From the NCBI RefSeq assembly GCF_046530675.1, contig NZ_CP172558.1, forward strand, positions 3,100,001 to 3,164,000: a DNA stretch of 64,000 nucleotides. The letters run 5' to 3'. This document shows positions 23,386 through 32,378 of the stretch, in pieces. This DNA is from Chitinibacter sp046530675 (GTDB taxonomy: Bacteria; Pseudomonadota; Gammaproteobacteria; Burkholderiales; Chitinibacteraceae). The notes below the pieces were generated by a model that had not been told where the DNA came from, made no database searches, and saw only the letters and a list, made by a program, of their open reading frames with translations. The stretch's first letter is position 1; each line of letters opens with the position of its first letter. The position numbers and the translations under genes were made by a program.

Positions 23386-24486
23386 TCAACCTTCCATCGC
23401 TTCACGCAAAACTTCGATAAAGCGCGCATTTTCTTCTGGCAAACCAATCGACACGCGCAAGCTGTTCACCATGCCATAGCCAGCCAGCGGGCGCACAATG
23501 ACGCCGCGCTCAAGCATGAACTGGTTGAGCAGTTTGGCGTCACCACAATGGAAAGTGACAAAGTTGCCATAGCTTTCGATAAAACTCAGCCCCAGTTGCT
23601 GCAAGGCTTCGGTGATCTGTTGCATTCCGGCGGCATTGACTTCGACCGACTTTTTCAGAAAGTCCAGATCATCCAGCGCCGCGCAGGCCGCCGCTTGCGC
23701 CAAACTATTGGCATTAAACGGCTGGCGAATGCGATTGAGAATATCGGCCACTTCCGCACTCGCCAATGCAAAACCGACACGCAGACCGGCTAGGCCATAA
23801 GCCTTGCTGAAAGTACGAACAACGATCAGATTGGGAAACTGTTTCAGCCAGCCGATTGAATCGCTGCGTTTTTCGCGCGGCAAAAATTCGGTATACGCTT
23901 CATCCAGTACGACCAGTACGTTTTTGGGGCACAGCTCGAGAAACTCGATCAGATCACCCGGGCGCGCCAAAGTGCCGGTCGGATTATTCGGGTTGGCAAT
24001 CCAGACCACTTTGGTGTCCGAACGAATCGCCGCGCGCATTGCATCAAGATCATGACCGTAATCGATCGCTTTAACGCAAATATTCGTAGCGCCAACTGCT
24101 TGCGTCGCCAGCGGGTACACCGCAAAAGCATATTCGGAAAACACCGCCGAATCACCTTGCTGCAAAAAGGCATGAGCGATCATTTCCAGAATGTCGTTCG
24201 AGCCGTTGCCCAACACGATCTGATCCAGATTCACGCCAAATTTGGCGGCAATTTTGGCCTTGAGCTCAAAACCGTTGCCATCCGGATAACGCGCCAGCTC
24301 GGCCAGTTCGCGCTCGATTGCAGCGCGCGCCAGCTCGCCCATTCCTAATGGGTTTTCATTGGAAGCCAGTTTAACAATCGTGGCCGGATCAAGCCCCATT
24401 TCACGGGCCAGTTCGGAAACCGGTTTGCCCGGTTGATAAGGGGCAATCGCGCGGATGTAATCAGGAGCAAGGGATGCAAGAGACAT
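23386..24486 (-). CDS. hisC: Histidinol-phosphate aminotransferase
   Basis: A 366-residue class I/II PLP aminotransferase. The start is the ATG at 24486 (MSLASLAPDYIRAIAPYQPG) with a GAGGA box just upstream; a TTG four codons earlier is less likely. Motifs include KLASNENPLG, the NPNNPTGT segment, DEAYTEF and the PLP-lysine motif TFSKAYGLAGLRVG. It converts imidazole acetol phosphate to histidinol phosphate; in the gyrA-serC-pheA-hisC arrangement of betaproteobacteria it may also transaminate aromatic 2-oxoacids. It is last in the local minus-strand series serC, small membrane gene, pheA, LOG gene, hisC. Confidence 0.94.
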   Translation of the reverse strand: MSLASLAPDYIRAIAPYQPGKPVSELAREMGLDPATIVKLASNENPLGMGELARAAIERELAELARYPDGNGFELKAKIAAKFGVNLDQIVLGNGSNDILEMIAHAFLQQGDSAVFSEYAFAVYPLATQAVGATNICVKAIDYGHDLDAMRAAIRSDTKVVWIANPNNPTGTLARPGDLIEFLELCPKNVLVVLDEAYTEFLPREKRSDSIGWLKQFPNLIVVRTFSKAYGLAGLRVGFALASAEVADILNRIRQPFNANSLAQAAACAALDDLDFLKKSVEVNAAGMQQITEALQQLGLSFIESYGNFVTFHCGDAKLLNQFMLERGVIVRPLAGYGMVNSLRVSIGLPEENARFIEVLREAMEG

Positions 24487-24523
24487 GGAAATCCTCAATC
24501 AGAAAAACGTTCAGACTTGGCGC

Positions 24524-25096
24524 TCAGGTTTTCCACCATTCGCCAGCGTGCTGACTTGGCGTGGCCTGCAGCAAATCAAGTAAAGCGAGCGATTCATTGG
24601 CCATCAATAATTTGCCCGCATCGCGCTCGGAAACAAAGCCTTCATTGACCGCATGAGCGACCATAGTGCGCAGCGGAACAAAGTAATCGTTGGTATTGAG
24701 CAGGCCAATCGGTTTGGCGTGCAGACCAATCTGGCTCCAGGTCAGGATTTCGAACAACTCGTCAAAAGTTCCAAACCCGCCGGGCATGGCGATAAAACCA
24801 TCGGTCAATTCAGCCATCCGCGCTTTGCGCGTATGCATCGAATCGACCACTTCCAGCGTCGTACACGCGCCGTAACCGAGTTCGCGCTCGACCATAAACT
24901 CCGGAATCACGCCAATCACTTCACCACCGGCTTGCAGCGCCGCTTCGGCCACTGCGCCCATCAAACCCACATGACCACCGCCATACACCAAAGTCATCCC
25001 GCGCGCGGCGATCTCTTTGCCCAAGGTTTGCGCAGCTTCACGATAAATTTCACGCGCGCCCATCCGGGCACCACAAAATACGGTTACGGCTTTCAT
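24524..25096 (-). CDS. LOG family protein (TIGR00730; cytokinin riboside 5'-monophosphate phosphoribohydrolase-like)
   Basis: A 190-residue Rossmann-fold protein starting VTVFCGARMGAREIYREAA, with GGGHVGLMG, the diagnostic PGGFGTFDE catalytic motif and the ARKARM-type substrate stretch (HTRKARM). LOG enzymes cleave nucleoside 5'-monophosphates to a base and ribose-5-phosphate. It is placed between pheA and hisC, preceded by a 125-bp palindromic element, so it probably entered an older aromatic cluster. Confidence 0.9.
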   Translation of the reverse strand: MKAVTVFCGARMGAREIYREAAQTLGKEIAARGMTLVYGGGHVGLMGAVAEAALQAGGEVIGVIPEFMVERELGYGACTTLEVVDSMHTRKARMAELTDGFIAMPGGFGTFDELFEILTWSQIGLHAKPIGLLNTNDYFVPLRTMVAHAVNEGFVSERDAGKLLMANESLALLDLLQATPSQHAGEWWKT

Positions 25097-25143
25097 AGGC
25101 TTCCTTTTTCAGATTTTTAGAGCACTTAGTTTGTGCATGCTCT

Positions 25144-25268
25144 TGGAAAACGTAGCGAGAGACACGAGAACAAGGCAAAAAATGACGAAAAACCGGAATG
25201 TACACAGAGTACATGAGGATTTTGAGCCATTTTTAAACGTAGTTATCGTGCCTCGCAGTAGTTTTCCA
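25144..25268. repeat. 125-bp perfect-length foldback element between pheA and the LOG gene
   Basis: The left arm begins TGGAAAACGTAGCGAG and the right arm, reverse-complemented, begins TGGAAAACTACTGCGAGG; the two 60-bp arms pair along their entire length around a central TGTACACAGAGTACA (25199-25213) whose midpoint is the exact middle of the element. No ORF of merit lies in it. It starts 4 bp after the pheA stop codon. Confidence 0.75.
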
Positions 25269-25271
25269 CCG

Positions 25272-26348
25272 TCAGATGACAGCTTGAGGATAGGAGCCGA
25301 GTACCTTGACGAAGGCAGCCACCTGTTGCAATTCTGCCAAAGCCGCCTGCATATTTTGGTCGTCGATATACGCCTCGACGTCGGCAAAGAAAACATATTC
25401 CCACAAGCCTGTCCGGCTTGGGCGCGACTCGAATTTACTCATCGACACGCCATGCCGCGCCAGCGGTTCAGCAACCGAATGCAGGGCGCCAGCGCGATTG
25501 GGCGCAGAAATGACCAGCGAGGTTTTATCCTTGCCCGAACGCGCCGAAGATTGCTGTCCAAGCACCAGAAAGCGCGTGGTGTTATTGGGCTCGTCTTCGA
25601 TATTTTGCGCGAGTTTATTAAGTACGTATTTTTCGGCCGCTGCATCACCAGCAATTGCCGCACAGCTTGGATCAAGGCTGGCCATCCGCGCAGCCTCGGC
25701 ATTACTCGACACCGAAATGCGTTCAACGTGCGCTGGCAGGTTTTGATTGAGCCATTCATGACATTGCGCCAGCGCTTGCGCGTGAGCATAAACGCGCTCA
25801 ATACCGGCGATGCTGTCAGTGGCACGCAGCAAATGATGATGAATCCGCAACACCACTTCGCCGCAGATTTTCAGCGAACTGCCGACCATCAAGTCCAAAG
25901 TGCGCCCTACTGCGCCTTCGGTTGAGTTTTCTACCGGCGCAACAGCATAATCCGCGCTGCCCGCTTCAACGACACGAAACACTTCATCAATCGATGCGCA
26001 AGGCAAGGTGTTGGCTGCATGACCAAAATGCTTGATCGCCGCAGCTTGCGTAAACGTACCTTCCGGCCCGAGATACGCGATGGTCAATGGTTTTTCGAGC
26101 GCCAGACACGCCGACATGATTTCACGGAACAAACGCGCGACTGCTTCACCCGACAGCGGGCCTTGGTTGATCTCTTTAATCCGCATCAGCACTTGCGCTT
26201 CGCGCTCGGGTCGATACACCACGCCACTGCCTTTAATCACGCCAATCTGGTGCGCGTGCCGGGCCCGCTCGTTGATCAGTTGCAGAATTTGCGCATCAAG
26301 CGCATCAATCGCGTCACGGTGCTGTTTCAATAATTGTTCGTCAGACAT
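25272..26348 (-). CDS. pheA: Bifunctional chorismate mutase / prephenate dehydratase (P-protein)
   Basis: A 358-residue protein with the three expected domains: AroQ chorismate mutase (about 1-90; RDAIDALDAQILQLINERA, RPEREAQVLMRI), prephenate dehydratase (about 95-270; YLGPEGTFTQAAA, APVENSTEGAVGRTLDL, NNTTRFLVLG) and a C-terminal ACT regulatory domain (about 275-358; the SKFESRPSR phenylalanine-binding motif). It directs chorismate to phenylpyruvate and is feedback inhibited by phenylalanine. It lies 15 bp downstream of the small membrane gene and shares the strand with serC and gyrA. Confidence 0.96.
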   Translation of the reverse strand: MSDEQLLKQHRDAIDALDAQILQLINERARHAHQIGVIKGSGVVYRPEREAQVLMRIKEINQGPLSGEAVARLFREIMSACLALEKPLTIAYLGPEGTFTQAAAIKHFGHAANTLPCASIDEVFRVVEAGSADYAVAPVENSTEGAVGRTLDLMVGSSLKICGEVVLRIHHHLLRATDSIAGIERVYAHAQALAQCHEWLNQNLPAHVERISVSSNAEAARMASLDPSCAAIAGDAAAEKYVLNKLAQNIEDEPNNTTRFLVLGQQSSARSGKDKTSLVISAPNRAGALHSVAEPLARHGVSMSKFESRPSRTGLWEYVFFADVEAYIDDQNMQAALAELQQVAAFVKVLGSYPQAVI

Positions 26349-26363
26349 CCGCTTTTACTCAAC

Positions 26364-26570
26364 TCAATGTTTACCCGGATCAAATTTTGCTGCATCCAGA
26401 ATCGACCACAAATGGATAATCCAGCCCATGAAAATCCACCACAAAGCACCAGCCAGCACAAACATCAGCGCGGCTTTGAGCAAGCGACCTTGCAGCAGTT
26501 GCCCCAAGCCCGGAATAAAGAAACTGCACAGTGCAGCAATCACATTGCCGCCAGAACCTTGTCCAGCCAT
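26364..26570 (-). CDS. Small two-helix membrane protein with PGLGQ motif
   Basis: A 68-residue protein: an N-terminal hydrophobic stretch ending in CSFFIPGLGQLLQGR, then a second helix (ALMFVLAGALWWIFMGW). The PGLGQxxxGR turn between two helices is shared with TM2-like and other small conserved membrane proteins. It sits between serC and pheA with 15-19 bp gaps, so it is part of that operon. Function unknown. Confidence 0.7.
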   Translation of the reverse strand: MAGQGSGGNVIAALCSFFIPGLGQLLQGRLLKAALMFVLAGALWWIFMGWIIHLWSILDAAKFDPGKH

Positions 26571-26589
26571 GGTCGATCCCTTATTTTAA

Positions 26590-27675
26590 TTAGCCGTGTT
26601 GTTGCGCAAACTCAGCCATATACGCCGCCAAGGCCTGGCAACCCGCCAACGGCATCGCGTTATAAATCGATGCGCGCATCCCGCCCACTGAGCGGTGGCC
26701 TTTCAGTTGCAATAAATGACGCTCTTCGGCACCCGCGAGGAATTTGGCATCCAATTGGCTGTCGGCCAAAGTGAATGGAATATTCATCCGTGAGCGATCC
26801 GCCAAGGCGGTTGGGCAATGGTAGAAACCTTTCGATGCATCAATCGCCGCGTAGAGCACATTAGCTTTCTCGATATTTTTCGCTTCCATCGCCGCCAAAC
26901 CACCTTGCGCCAGCACATGCTTGTAAACCAGCCCCGCGACATAAATCCCAAACGATGGCGGCGTGTTGTACATCGAGCCGTTATCAGCAAAGGTTTTGTA
27001 GTTCAACATCGTGGGTGTCTCGCTGCGCGCCTTACCCAGCAAGTCCTCGCGCACGATACTCACTGCCACACCTGATGGCCCCATGTTTTTCTGCGCGCCG
27101 GCATAAATCATGCCGAACTGGCTAACATCGACTGGGCGCGACAAAATATTCGACGACATATCGCAAATCAGCGGCACGCCGTTCGATTTGGGGGTGAAGT
27201 TAAATTCAACGCCACCAATCGTTTCATTGCTGCAATAGTGCAAAAATGCGGCGTCTTTACTGCGTTGCCAAGTTGCTTCGTCCGGTACATAGCTAAAATT
27301 TTTGTCTTCACTGCTCGCCGCGATATTGACCTTGGCGTAACGGTTAACTTCTTTGATCGCCACTTTTGACCAATGACCGGTATTGACGAAATCGACGGTG
27401 CTATCGGCGCTGGCAAAGTTAAACGGCAACATCGCAAATTGCAGATGCGCCCCGCCTTGCAGGAACAACACTTTGTAATTGGCAGGAATGGCCAGCAAAG
27501 TGCGCAAATCAGCTTCTGCCTCGGCCAGAATCTGGCCAAACTCTGGGCCGCGATGGCTCATTTCCATCACGCTCATGCCCGAGCCATGCCAATCGAGCAA
27601 TTCAGCCTGCACTTGGCGTAATACTTCGGGCGGCAAAACGGCGGGGCCAGAGGAGAAATTAAATACTTGGGTCAT
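26590..27675 (-). CDS. serC: Phosphoserine aminotransferase
   Basis: A 361-residue enzyme beginning MTQVFNFSSGPAVLPPEVL, the conserved SerC N-terminus (an ATG six codons upstream is less likely). Motifs include WHGSGMSVMEMSHRG, LFLQGGAHLQF, the PLP-lysine region GAQKNMGPSGV and the C-terminal GGMRASIYNAMP. It converts 3-phosphohydroxypyruvate to phosphoserine and also acts in pyridoxine synthesis. It lies between gyrA and pheA, the classic betaproteobacterial order. Confidence 0.96.
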   Translation of the reverse strand: MTQVFNFSSGPAVLPPEVLRQVQAELLDWHGSGMSVMEMSHRGPEFGQILAEAEADLRTLLAIPANYKVLFLQGGAHLQFAMLPFNFASADSTVDFVNTGHWSKVAIKEVNRYAKVNIAASSEDKNFSYVPDEATWQRSKDAAFLHYCSNETIGGVEFNFTPKSNGVPLICDMSSNILSRPVDVSQFGMIYAGAQKNMGPSGVAVSIVREDLLGKARSETPTMLNYKTFADNGSMYNTPPSFGIYVAGLVYKHVLAQGGLAAMEAKNIEKANVLYAAIDASKGFYHCPTALADRSRMNIPFTLADSQLDAKFLAGAEERHLLQLKGHRSVGGMRASIYNAMPLAGCQALAAYMAEFAQQHG

Positions 27676-27861
27676 TTGCCTATCTCTACACATTCATTAC
27701 GACACGATGGCCATCAGCCTTCGTGAATTAACACGATCAATCCTAGCTGCAGCCCTGAACGCAATACGCACACCATACACACCGCAGGTATAGGGCCAAA
27801 ACTATCGTGGAAAGAGTATTGCAGGGCAATACCCCGCAAAACTCACATTAACAGCATGGGT

Positions 27862-30576
27862 TTATTCGCTGGTGCTTTCGCCAGAAGCTTCAGCCTGACC
27901 TTCGATTTGGCCTTCAACATCTTCAGCGTCGTCTTCCGGTTCGCAGACTTTTTCCAGACCCGACAATTGCTCGCCATCATCCAGATTAATCAGGCGCACG
28001 CCTTGTGCCGAGCGTCCTGTTTCGCGAATTTGCGCGACCTTGGTGCGAATCAGCACACCACCAGTGGTAATCAGCATCACGTCGTCGCTTTCTTCAACCA
28101 GGCTCGCCGCAACCAGTTTCAAGCCAGTCTTGTCGGTCAAGTCCATCGCGATCACACCTTGTGTGCCGCGACCTGAGAGGCGGAAATCGCCCACTGGCGT
28201 GCGTTTGCCGTAGCCGCCATTGCTGGCAGTCAGCACCATCTGGGTATCCGAGTTAGCGACGAGCAGCGAGATCACCTTCTGATCTTCACCGAGCTTCATA
28301 CCACGTACGCCTTTCGAGTTACGGCCCATTGGGCGCACTTTACTTTGGCTAAAGCGTACCGATTTACCCGCATCGGAGAACAGCATGACTTGATCATCAT
28401 CGATGCCAACCGCATCGCCAGTATCTTCCGCGCTCTCATCATCGATGATGACATCTTCATCGGCAGCGTCATCTTCAATCACTGCACCACCCGCGCCGCG
28501 AGTTAATGCCACACCAACCAGATAATTACCTTCATCCAAATTGATCGCGATAATGCCGCGCTTCATCGGGCGAGAGAAATCGGTCAATGGGGTTTTCTTC
28601 ACCGTACCATCGGCGGTCGCCATAAAGACGTATTTGTCTTCGCTAAAGTCCTTGATCGGCAAGATCGCATTGATCTTCTCGCCCTCTTCCAGCGGCAAGA
28701 GATTAATAATCGGCTTGCCACGGCTAGTACGACCGCCTTGCGGCAACTCGTAGACTTTGAGCCAGTACACGCGACCACGCGAGCTAAAGCACAGGATGTA
28801 ATCGTGCGTATTGGCGATAAACAGACTATCGATAAAGTCATCGTCTTTCGTCGCCGCAGCTTGTTTACCGCGCCCGCCGCGTTTTTGCGCGCGATATTCT
28901 TCCACCGGCGTGGTTTTCATATAGCCGCCATGCGTCAGCGTCACGACCATATCTTGCGGTGTAATCAGATCTTCCAGACAAATATCTTCGCCATGCGCAA
29001 CGATTTCAGAGCGACGCACATCACCGTAGTTGGCTTTTACTTCGCTCAATTCATTGTGAATAATTTCGGTCACACGCTCGGCACGCGCCAGGATATCGAG
29101 CAAGTCGAGGATTTTATCCATGACTTCTTTGTATTCGCCGACGATCTTGTCTTGCTCCAGACCCGTGAGGCGCTGCAAACGCATTTGCAAGATTTCTTGC
29201 GCTTGCACATCAGACAAGCGATAGCCAGTACCCGTCAGGCCAAACTCTTCACCAAGGCCATCCGGGCGCGACGCATTGATATCGGTGCGCGACAGCATGT
29301 CTTCGACCAGCTCAGAGCGCCATTCGCGACTCATCAGCGCAACTTTGGCTTCTGGCGGCGTAGCGGCCGCTTTAATTAGCGCGATCATCTCGTCGACGTT
29401 CGACAAGGCAACTGCCAAGCCTTCCAATACATGACCGCGCTCGCGCGCTTTGCGCAATTCGAACACGGTACGACGTGTCACGACTTCGCGGCGGTGCTTG
29501 AGGAAGCATTCAAGGACTTGTTTCAGATTCAGCAAGCGCGGCTGGCCATCGACCAGCGCGACCATATTGATACCGAAACTGTCCTGCAATTGGGTATGTT
29601 TAAACAGATTGTTCAGCACAACGTCGGTCATTTCACCGCGTTTGAGCTCAATCACCACGCGCATGCCGGATTTATCCGATTCGTCGCGTAAATCGGAAAT
29701 ACCTTCGAGTGTTTTTTCACGCACCAGCTCGGCAATACGCTCAAGCAGGCGTGCTTTATTGACCTGATATGGCAATTCATCGACGATAATCGCCTGACGA
29801 TCACCATTTTTACCACACTCTTCAATATGGGTACGCGAGCGCATCACGACGCGACCGCGGCCGGTGCGATAGCCTTCACGCACGCCATGCACACCGTAAA
29901 TAATACCGGCAGTTGGAAAATCAGGCGCAGGCATAATGTCGATCAACTCGTCAATCGTCATTTCCGGATTAGCAAGCAGCGCCAAAGCGGCATCAATCAC
30001 TTCAGTAATATTATGCGGCGGAATATTGGTCGCCATCCCGACTGCAATACCTGACGAGCCATTAATTAATAGATTCGGAATCCGCGTTGGCAGAACGGTT
30101 GGCTCGAGCTCTTTCTCGTCGTAGTTCGGCGTGAAATCAACAGTTTCTTTGTCAATGTCGGCGAGTAACTCGCTAGATACTTTTTCCAAGCGACACTCGG
30201 TATATCGGTAGGCCGCAGCGCGGTCGCCGTCGATCGAACCGAAGTTGCCCTGCCCGTCGATCAGTGTGTAGCGCAAGGAAAAGTCCTGCGCCATCCGCAC
30301 CAAAGCTTCGTACGCCGCAGAATCGCCATGAGGGTGGTATTTACCCAACACATCACCGATCACGCGAGCACACTTCACATACGGGCGATTCCAAACATTA
30401 CTGCTTTCGTGCATCGCAAACAGAATACGACGATGCACGGGTTTTAAACCGTCTCGCACATCAGGTAGCGCACGACCCACAATCACGCTCATTGCGTAAT
30501 CGAGGTAGGAATGCCGCATTTCCTCTTCAAGGCTAACGGGAATGGTTTCTTTGGCAAAACTGAATTGTTCGGACAT
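27862..30576 (-). CDS. gyrA: DNA gyrase subunit A
   Basis: A 904-residue GyrA. The quinolone-determining region reads HPHGDSAAYEALVRMAQ, with Ser86 and Glu90 at the E. coli S83/D87 positions, and the catalytic tyrosine is Y125 in YRYTE. The GyrA box QKRGGRG lies in the C-terminal DNA-wrapping domain. Two unusual acidic parts are an insertion of about 30 residues at about 698-730, dense in Asp/Glu, within the beta-pinwheel, and an acidic tail after LEKVCEPEDD. It is first of the minus-strand gyrA-serC-pheA series, although a 168-bp gap before serC suggests separate initiation. Confidence 0.97.
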   Translation of the reverse strand: MSEQFSFAKETIPVSLEEEMRHSYLDYAMSVIVGRALPDVRDGLKPVHRRILFAMHESSNVWNRPYVKCARVIGDVLGKYHPHGDSAAYEALVRMAQDFSLRYTLIDGQGNFGSIDGDRAAAYRYTECRLEKVSSELLADIDKETVDFTPNYDEKELEPTVLPTRIPNLLINGSSGIAVGMATNIPPHNITEVIDAALALLANPEMTIDELIDIMPAPDFPTAGIIYGVHGVREGYRTGRGRVVMRSRTHIEECGKNGDRQAIIVDELPYQVNKARLLERIAELVREKTLEGISDLRDESDKSGMRVVIELKRGEMTDVVLNNLFKHTQLQDSFGINMVALVDGQPRLLNLKQVLECFLKHRREVVTRRTVFELRKARERGHVLEGLAVALSNVDEMIALIKAAATPPEAKVALMSREWRSELVEDMLSRTDINASRPDGLGEEFGLTGTGYRLSDVQAQEILQMRLQRLTGLEQDKIVGEYKEVMDKILDLLDILARAERVTEIIHNELSEVKANYGDVRRSEIVAHGEDICLEDLITPQDMVVTLTHGGYMKTTPVEEYRAQKRGGRGKQAAATKDDDFIDSLFIANTHDYILCFSSRGRVYWLKVYELPQGGRTSRGKPIINLLPLEEGEKINAILPIKDFSEDKYVFMATADGTVKKTPLTDFSRPMKRGIIAINLDEGNYLVGVALTRGAGGAVIEDDAADEDVIIDDESAEDTGDAVGIDDDQVMLFSDAGKSVRFSQSKVRPMGRNSKGVRGMKLGEDQKVISLLVANSDTQMVLTASNGGYGKRTPVGDFRLSGRGTQGVIAMDLTDKTGLKLVAASLVEESDDVMLITTGGVLIRTKVAQIRETGRSAQGVRLINLDDGEQLSGLEKVCEPEDDAEDVEGQIEGQAEASGESTSE

Positions 30577-30696
30577 GCGTTTGGCGTTTTCTTTAAGTTT
30601 GTATCAGACTGTCGAGTCGCGTCGGCCCCAGGAGCCAAGCGCTATCGCATACAATCCAAAAATGGATGGACGAAATACCACTTAGAGCAGCTCGCG

Positions 30697-30725
30697 ATTC
30701 TAACACAGCCCCCCCGCCCAACCAA
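30697..30725 (-). promoter_or_regulatory. Candidate gyrA promoter
   Basis: Minus strand TTGGTT (30725-30720), 17-bp G-rich spacer, then TAGAAT (30702-30697) with an extended-minus-10 TGT just upstream. Good agreement with sigma-70 consensus and correct orientation. Confidence 0.6.
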
Positions 30726-30869
30726 TGCCAGCACATCACGTAAGCAAAAGTGAATTTAATTTACAGAAATTAAGTTGCCGTTCTTGCACGATTCCCCTTA
30801 AAATGTTCCTGACATGCCCCATACCCAATTGTTCAAGGCTATTTACGGCAATAAGGCTGATTCTTCAGA

Positions 30870-30898
30870 TTGAATATTCAAACTTTTGCTGCTAGATT
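30870..30898 (+). promoter_or_regulatory. Candidate promoter of the OmpA-family gene
   Basis: TTGAAT (30870-30875), 17-bp spacer, TAGATT (30893-30898), about 95 bp before the start codon of the OmpA-family gene. Confidence 0.5.
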
Positions 30899-30992
30899 CC
30901 AGATTAAGCAATCTATATTGCCAATGCAGGCAGTGGATTCGGGTAGAACAAGTTTTATAAATTGAAGCTTTAATTAACGGAGAACCATTTGT

Positions 30993-31673
30993 ATGATCAA
31001 GCAATCTATTACTTCTCTCGCGCTTGTTGCGGCTTTTGCTTCTGTTGGCGCATCTGCTGCAACTGATGCTTACGTGACCAACGGCACTAATGTTTCTGCC
31101 GAAAACCCTGAAGGTGTTGTTAAAAATGGCCTTGGTGAATGCTGGCAAACTGGCTCTTGGACGGCAGAAAAAGCCAAGACAATCAAAGGTTGCCCAGGTT
31201 ATGTAGCACCAGTAGTTGCCGCTCCTGCACCAGCTCCTGTAGTTGCTGCAGCTCCAGTAGCCACGAAAAAACAATTTACATTGAAATCTGACGCACTGTT
31301 CGACTTCAATAAAGCAACTCTGAAACCAGCTGGCAAAGACGCTCTGGACGCTCTGGTTGTTGAAGTTAAAAAACTGGATCCAAAAGAAGGCTCTGCTCTG
31401 ATCGTTGGTTACACTGACCGTATTGGTTCAGAAAAATACAATCAGGCACTGTCTGAGCGTCGCGCGAACACTGTTCGTGAATACCTGATTGCTCAAGGCG
31501 CACCTGCTGACTTGCTGAAAGCTGAAGGTCGTGGCGAAGCCAATCCAGTGACTGGCGACACTTGCAACAACATCAAAGACTCTAAGAAAACTCGCGCTCA
31601 ATTGGTTGAGTGCCTGGCACCTGATCGTCGCGTTGAAGTTGAAGTAACTGGTGTTACCGTAGAAATGAAATAA
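30993..31673 (+). CDS. OmpA-family outer membrane protein (RmpM-like)
   Basis: A 226-residue protein. A signal peptide ends SVGASA (residue 22). The short mature N-terminus (VKNGLGECWQTGSWT) resembles neisserial RmpM/class 4 proteins rather than an eight-stranded barrel. An Ala/Pro/Val linker leads to an OmpA_C peptidoglycan-binding domain (about 90-226) with the hallmark GYTDRIGSEKYNQALSERRA stretch. A cysteine pair lies near the end. It anchors the outer membrane or porins to peptidoglycan. Codon use and a strong terminator suggest high expression. Confidence 0.92.
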   Translation: MIKQSITSLALVAAFASVGASAATDAYVTNGTNVSAENPEGVVKNGLGECWQTGSWTAEKAKTIKGCPGYVAPVVAAPAPAPVVAAAPVATKKQFTLKSDALFDFNKATLKPAGKDALDALVVEVKKLDPKEGSALIVGYTDRIGSEKYNQALSERRANTVREYLIAQGAPADLLKAEGRGEANPVTGDTCNNIKDSKKTRAQLVECLAPDRRVEVEVTGVTVEMK

Positions 31674-31684
31674 CATTGGCAGAC

Positions 31685-31715
31685 AAAAAAAAGCCCCGCT
31701 AGCGGGGCTTTTTTT
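31685..31715 (+). terminator. Strong Rho-independent terminator of the OmpA-family gene
   Basis: Perfect palindrome AGCCCCGCTAGCGGGGCT preceded by an A run and followed by seven T residues. Confidence 0.93.
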
Positions 31716-31745
31716 ATTACATGTTTTTAAAAAGGTTGAGCTGCG

Positions 31746-32378
31746 ATGCAACATAAAAAAATTTGTCACATCCTTTCATTGCTGACTGTATGGCTGTTAT
31801 TACTTACATCACCAGCGGCACATGCCGACTCAATCGCAGACCTGCAGAAATACCTCAAGGAAACCAAGACCTTAAGCGCCAGTTTCAATCAAACAGTCAA
31901 AAAAAAATCAGGTAAACCCGAGCAGTCGAGCGGACAATTTCAGCTATTACGTCCCGGTAAATTCAAGTGGATTTATGTCCACCCTTACAATCAGGACATT
32001 ATCAGCAATGGCCAACAGATCTGGCTTTACGATCACGATCTAGCCCAAGTCACAATCAAAGCCGCCAACAACGCATTAGAGAGCAGTCCGGCTGCCATTT
32101 TAAGTGGTGAAAACAACCTCAATCAGCGTTTTGAGCTGCAATCCCTACCTGAAAAAAATGGCATAAAGTGGGTTGCTCTGACCCCAAAGTCCAAGGACAC
32201 CAGCTTTTCACAAATCAGAATCGGTTTAATCAACGGCGCTTTAGATCGGATGGAACTGGACGATCATTTCAACCAAACCACAATCATCAATCTGAGTAAA
32301 ATTCAGCGCAACCAGGCCATTGCACCACAAACCTTCAATTTCACGCCACCTGCCGGGGTCGATATCATTCGTGAATGA
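31746..32378 (+). CDS. lolA: Outer-membrane lipoprotein carrier protein LolA
   Basis: A 210-residue periplasmic chaperone: signal peptide (cleavage after AHA, about residue 27), then SIADLQKYLKETKTLSASFNQ and GQFQLLRPGKFKW, the characteristic LolA openings. LolA carries lipoproteins from LolCDE to LolB. Its stop codon overlaps the likely start of rarA by 8 bp, as in the common lolA-rarA pair. Confidence 0.93.
   Translation: MQHKKICHILSLLTVWLLLLTSPAAHADSIADLQKYLKETKTLSASFNQTVKKKSGKPEQSSGQFQLLRPGKFKWIYVHPYNQDIISNGQQIWLYDHDLAQVTIKAANNALESSPAAILSGENNLNQRFELQSLPEKNGIKWVALTPKSKDTSFSQIRIGLINGALDRMELDDHFNQTTIINLSKIQRNQAIAPQTFNFTPPAGVDIIRE

Larger units (their letters stand above)
30577..30992. other. 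Divergent intergenic region between gyrA and the OmpA-family gene
   Basis: A 416-bp divergent spacer with no convincing gene. It holds the gyrA promoter candidate at 30697-30725 (minus strand) and the OmpA-gene promoter candidate at 30870-30898 (plus strand), leaving untranslated leaders of about 115 and 90 nt. A run of C/G (30708-30718) forms the spacer of the gyrA promoter. Confidence 0.6.

Noticed and set aside
25109..25396. 95-residue minus-strand ORF across the palindrome and the 3' end of pheA
   Set aside because: Mostly repeat DNA plus a shifted frame of pheA; no coding character.
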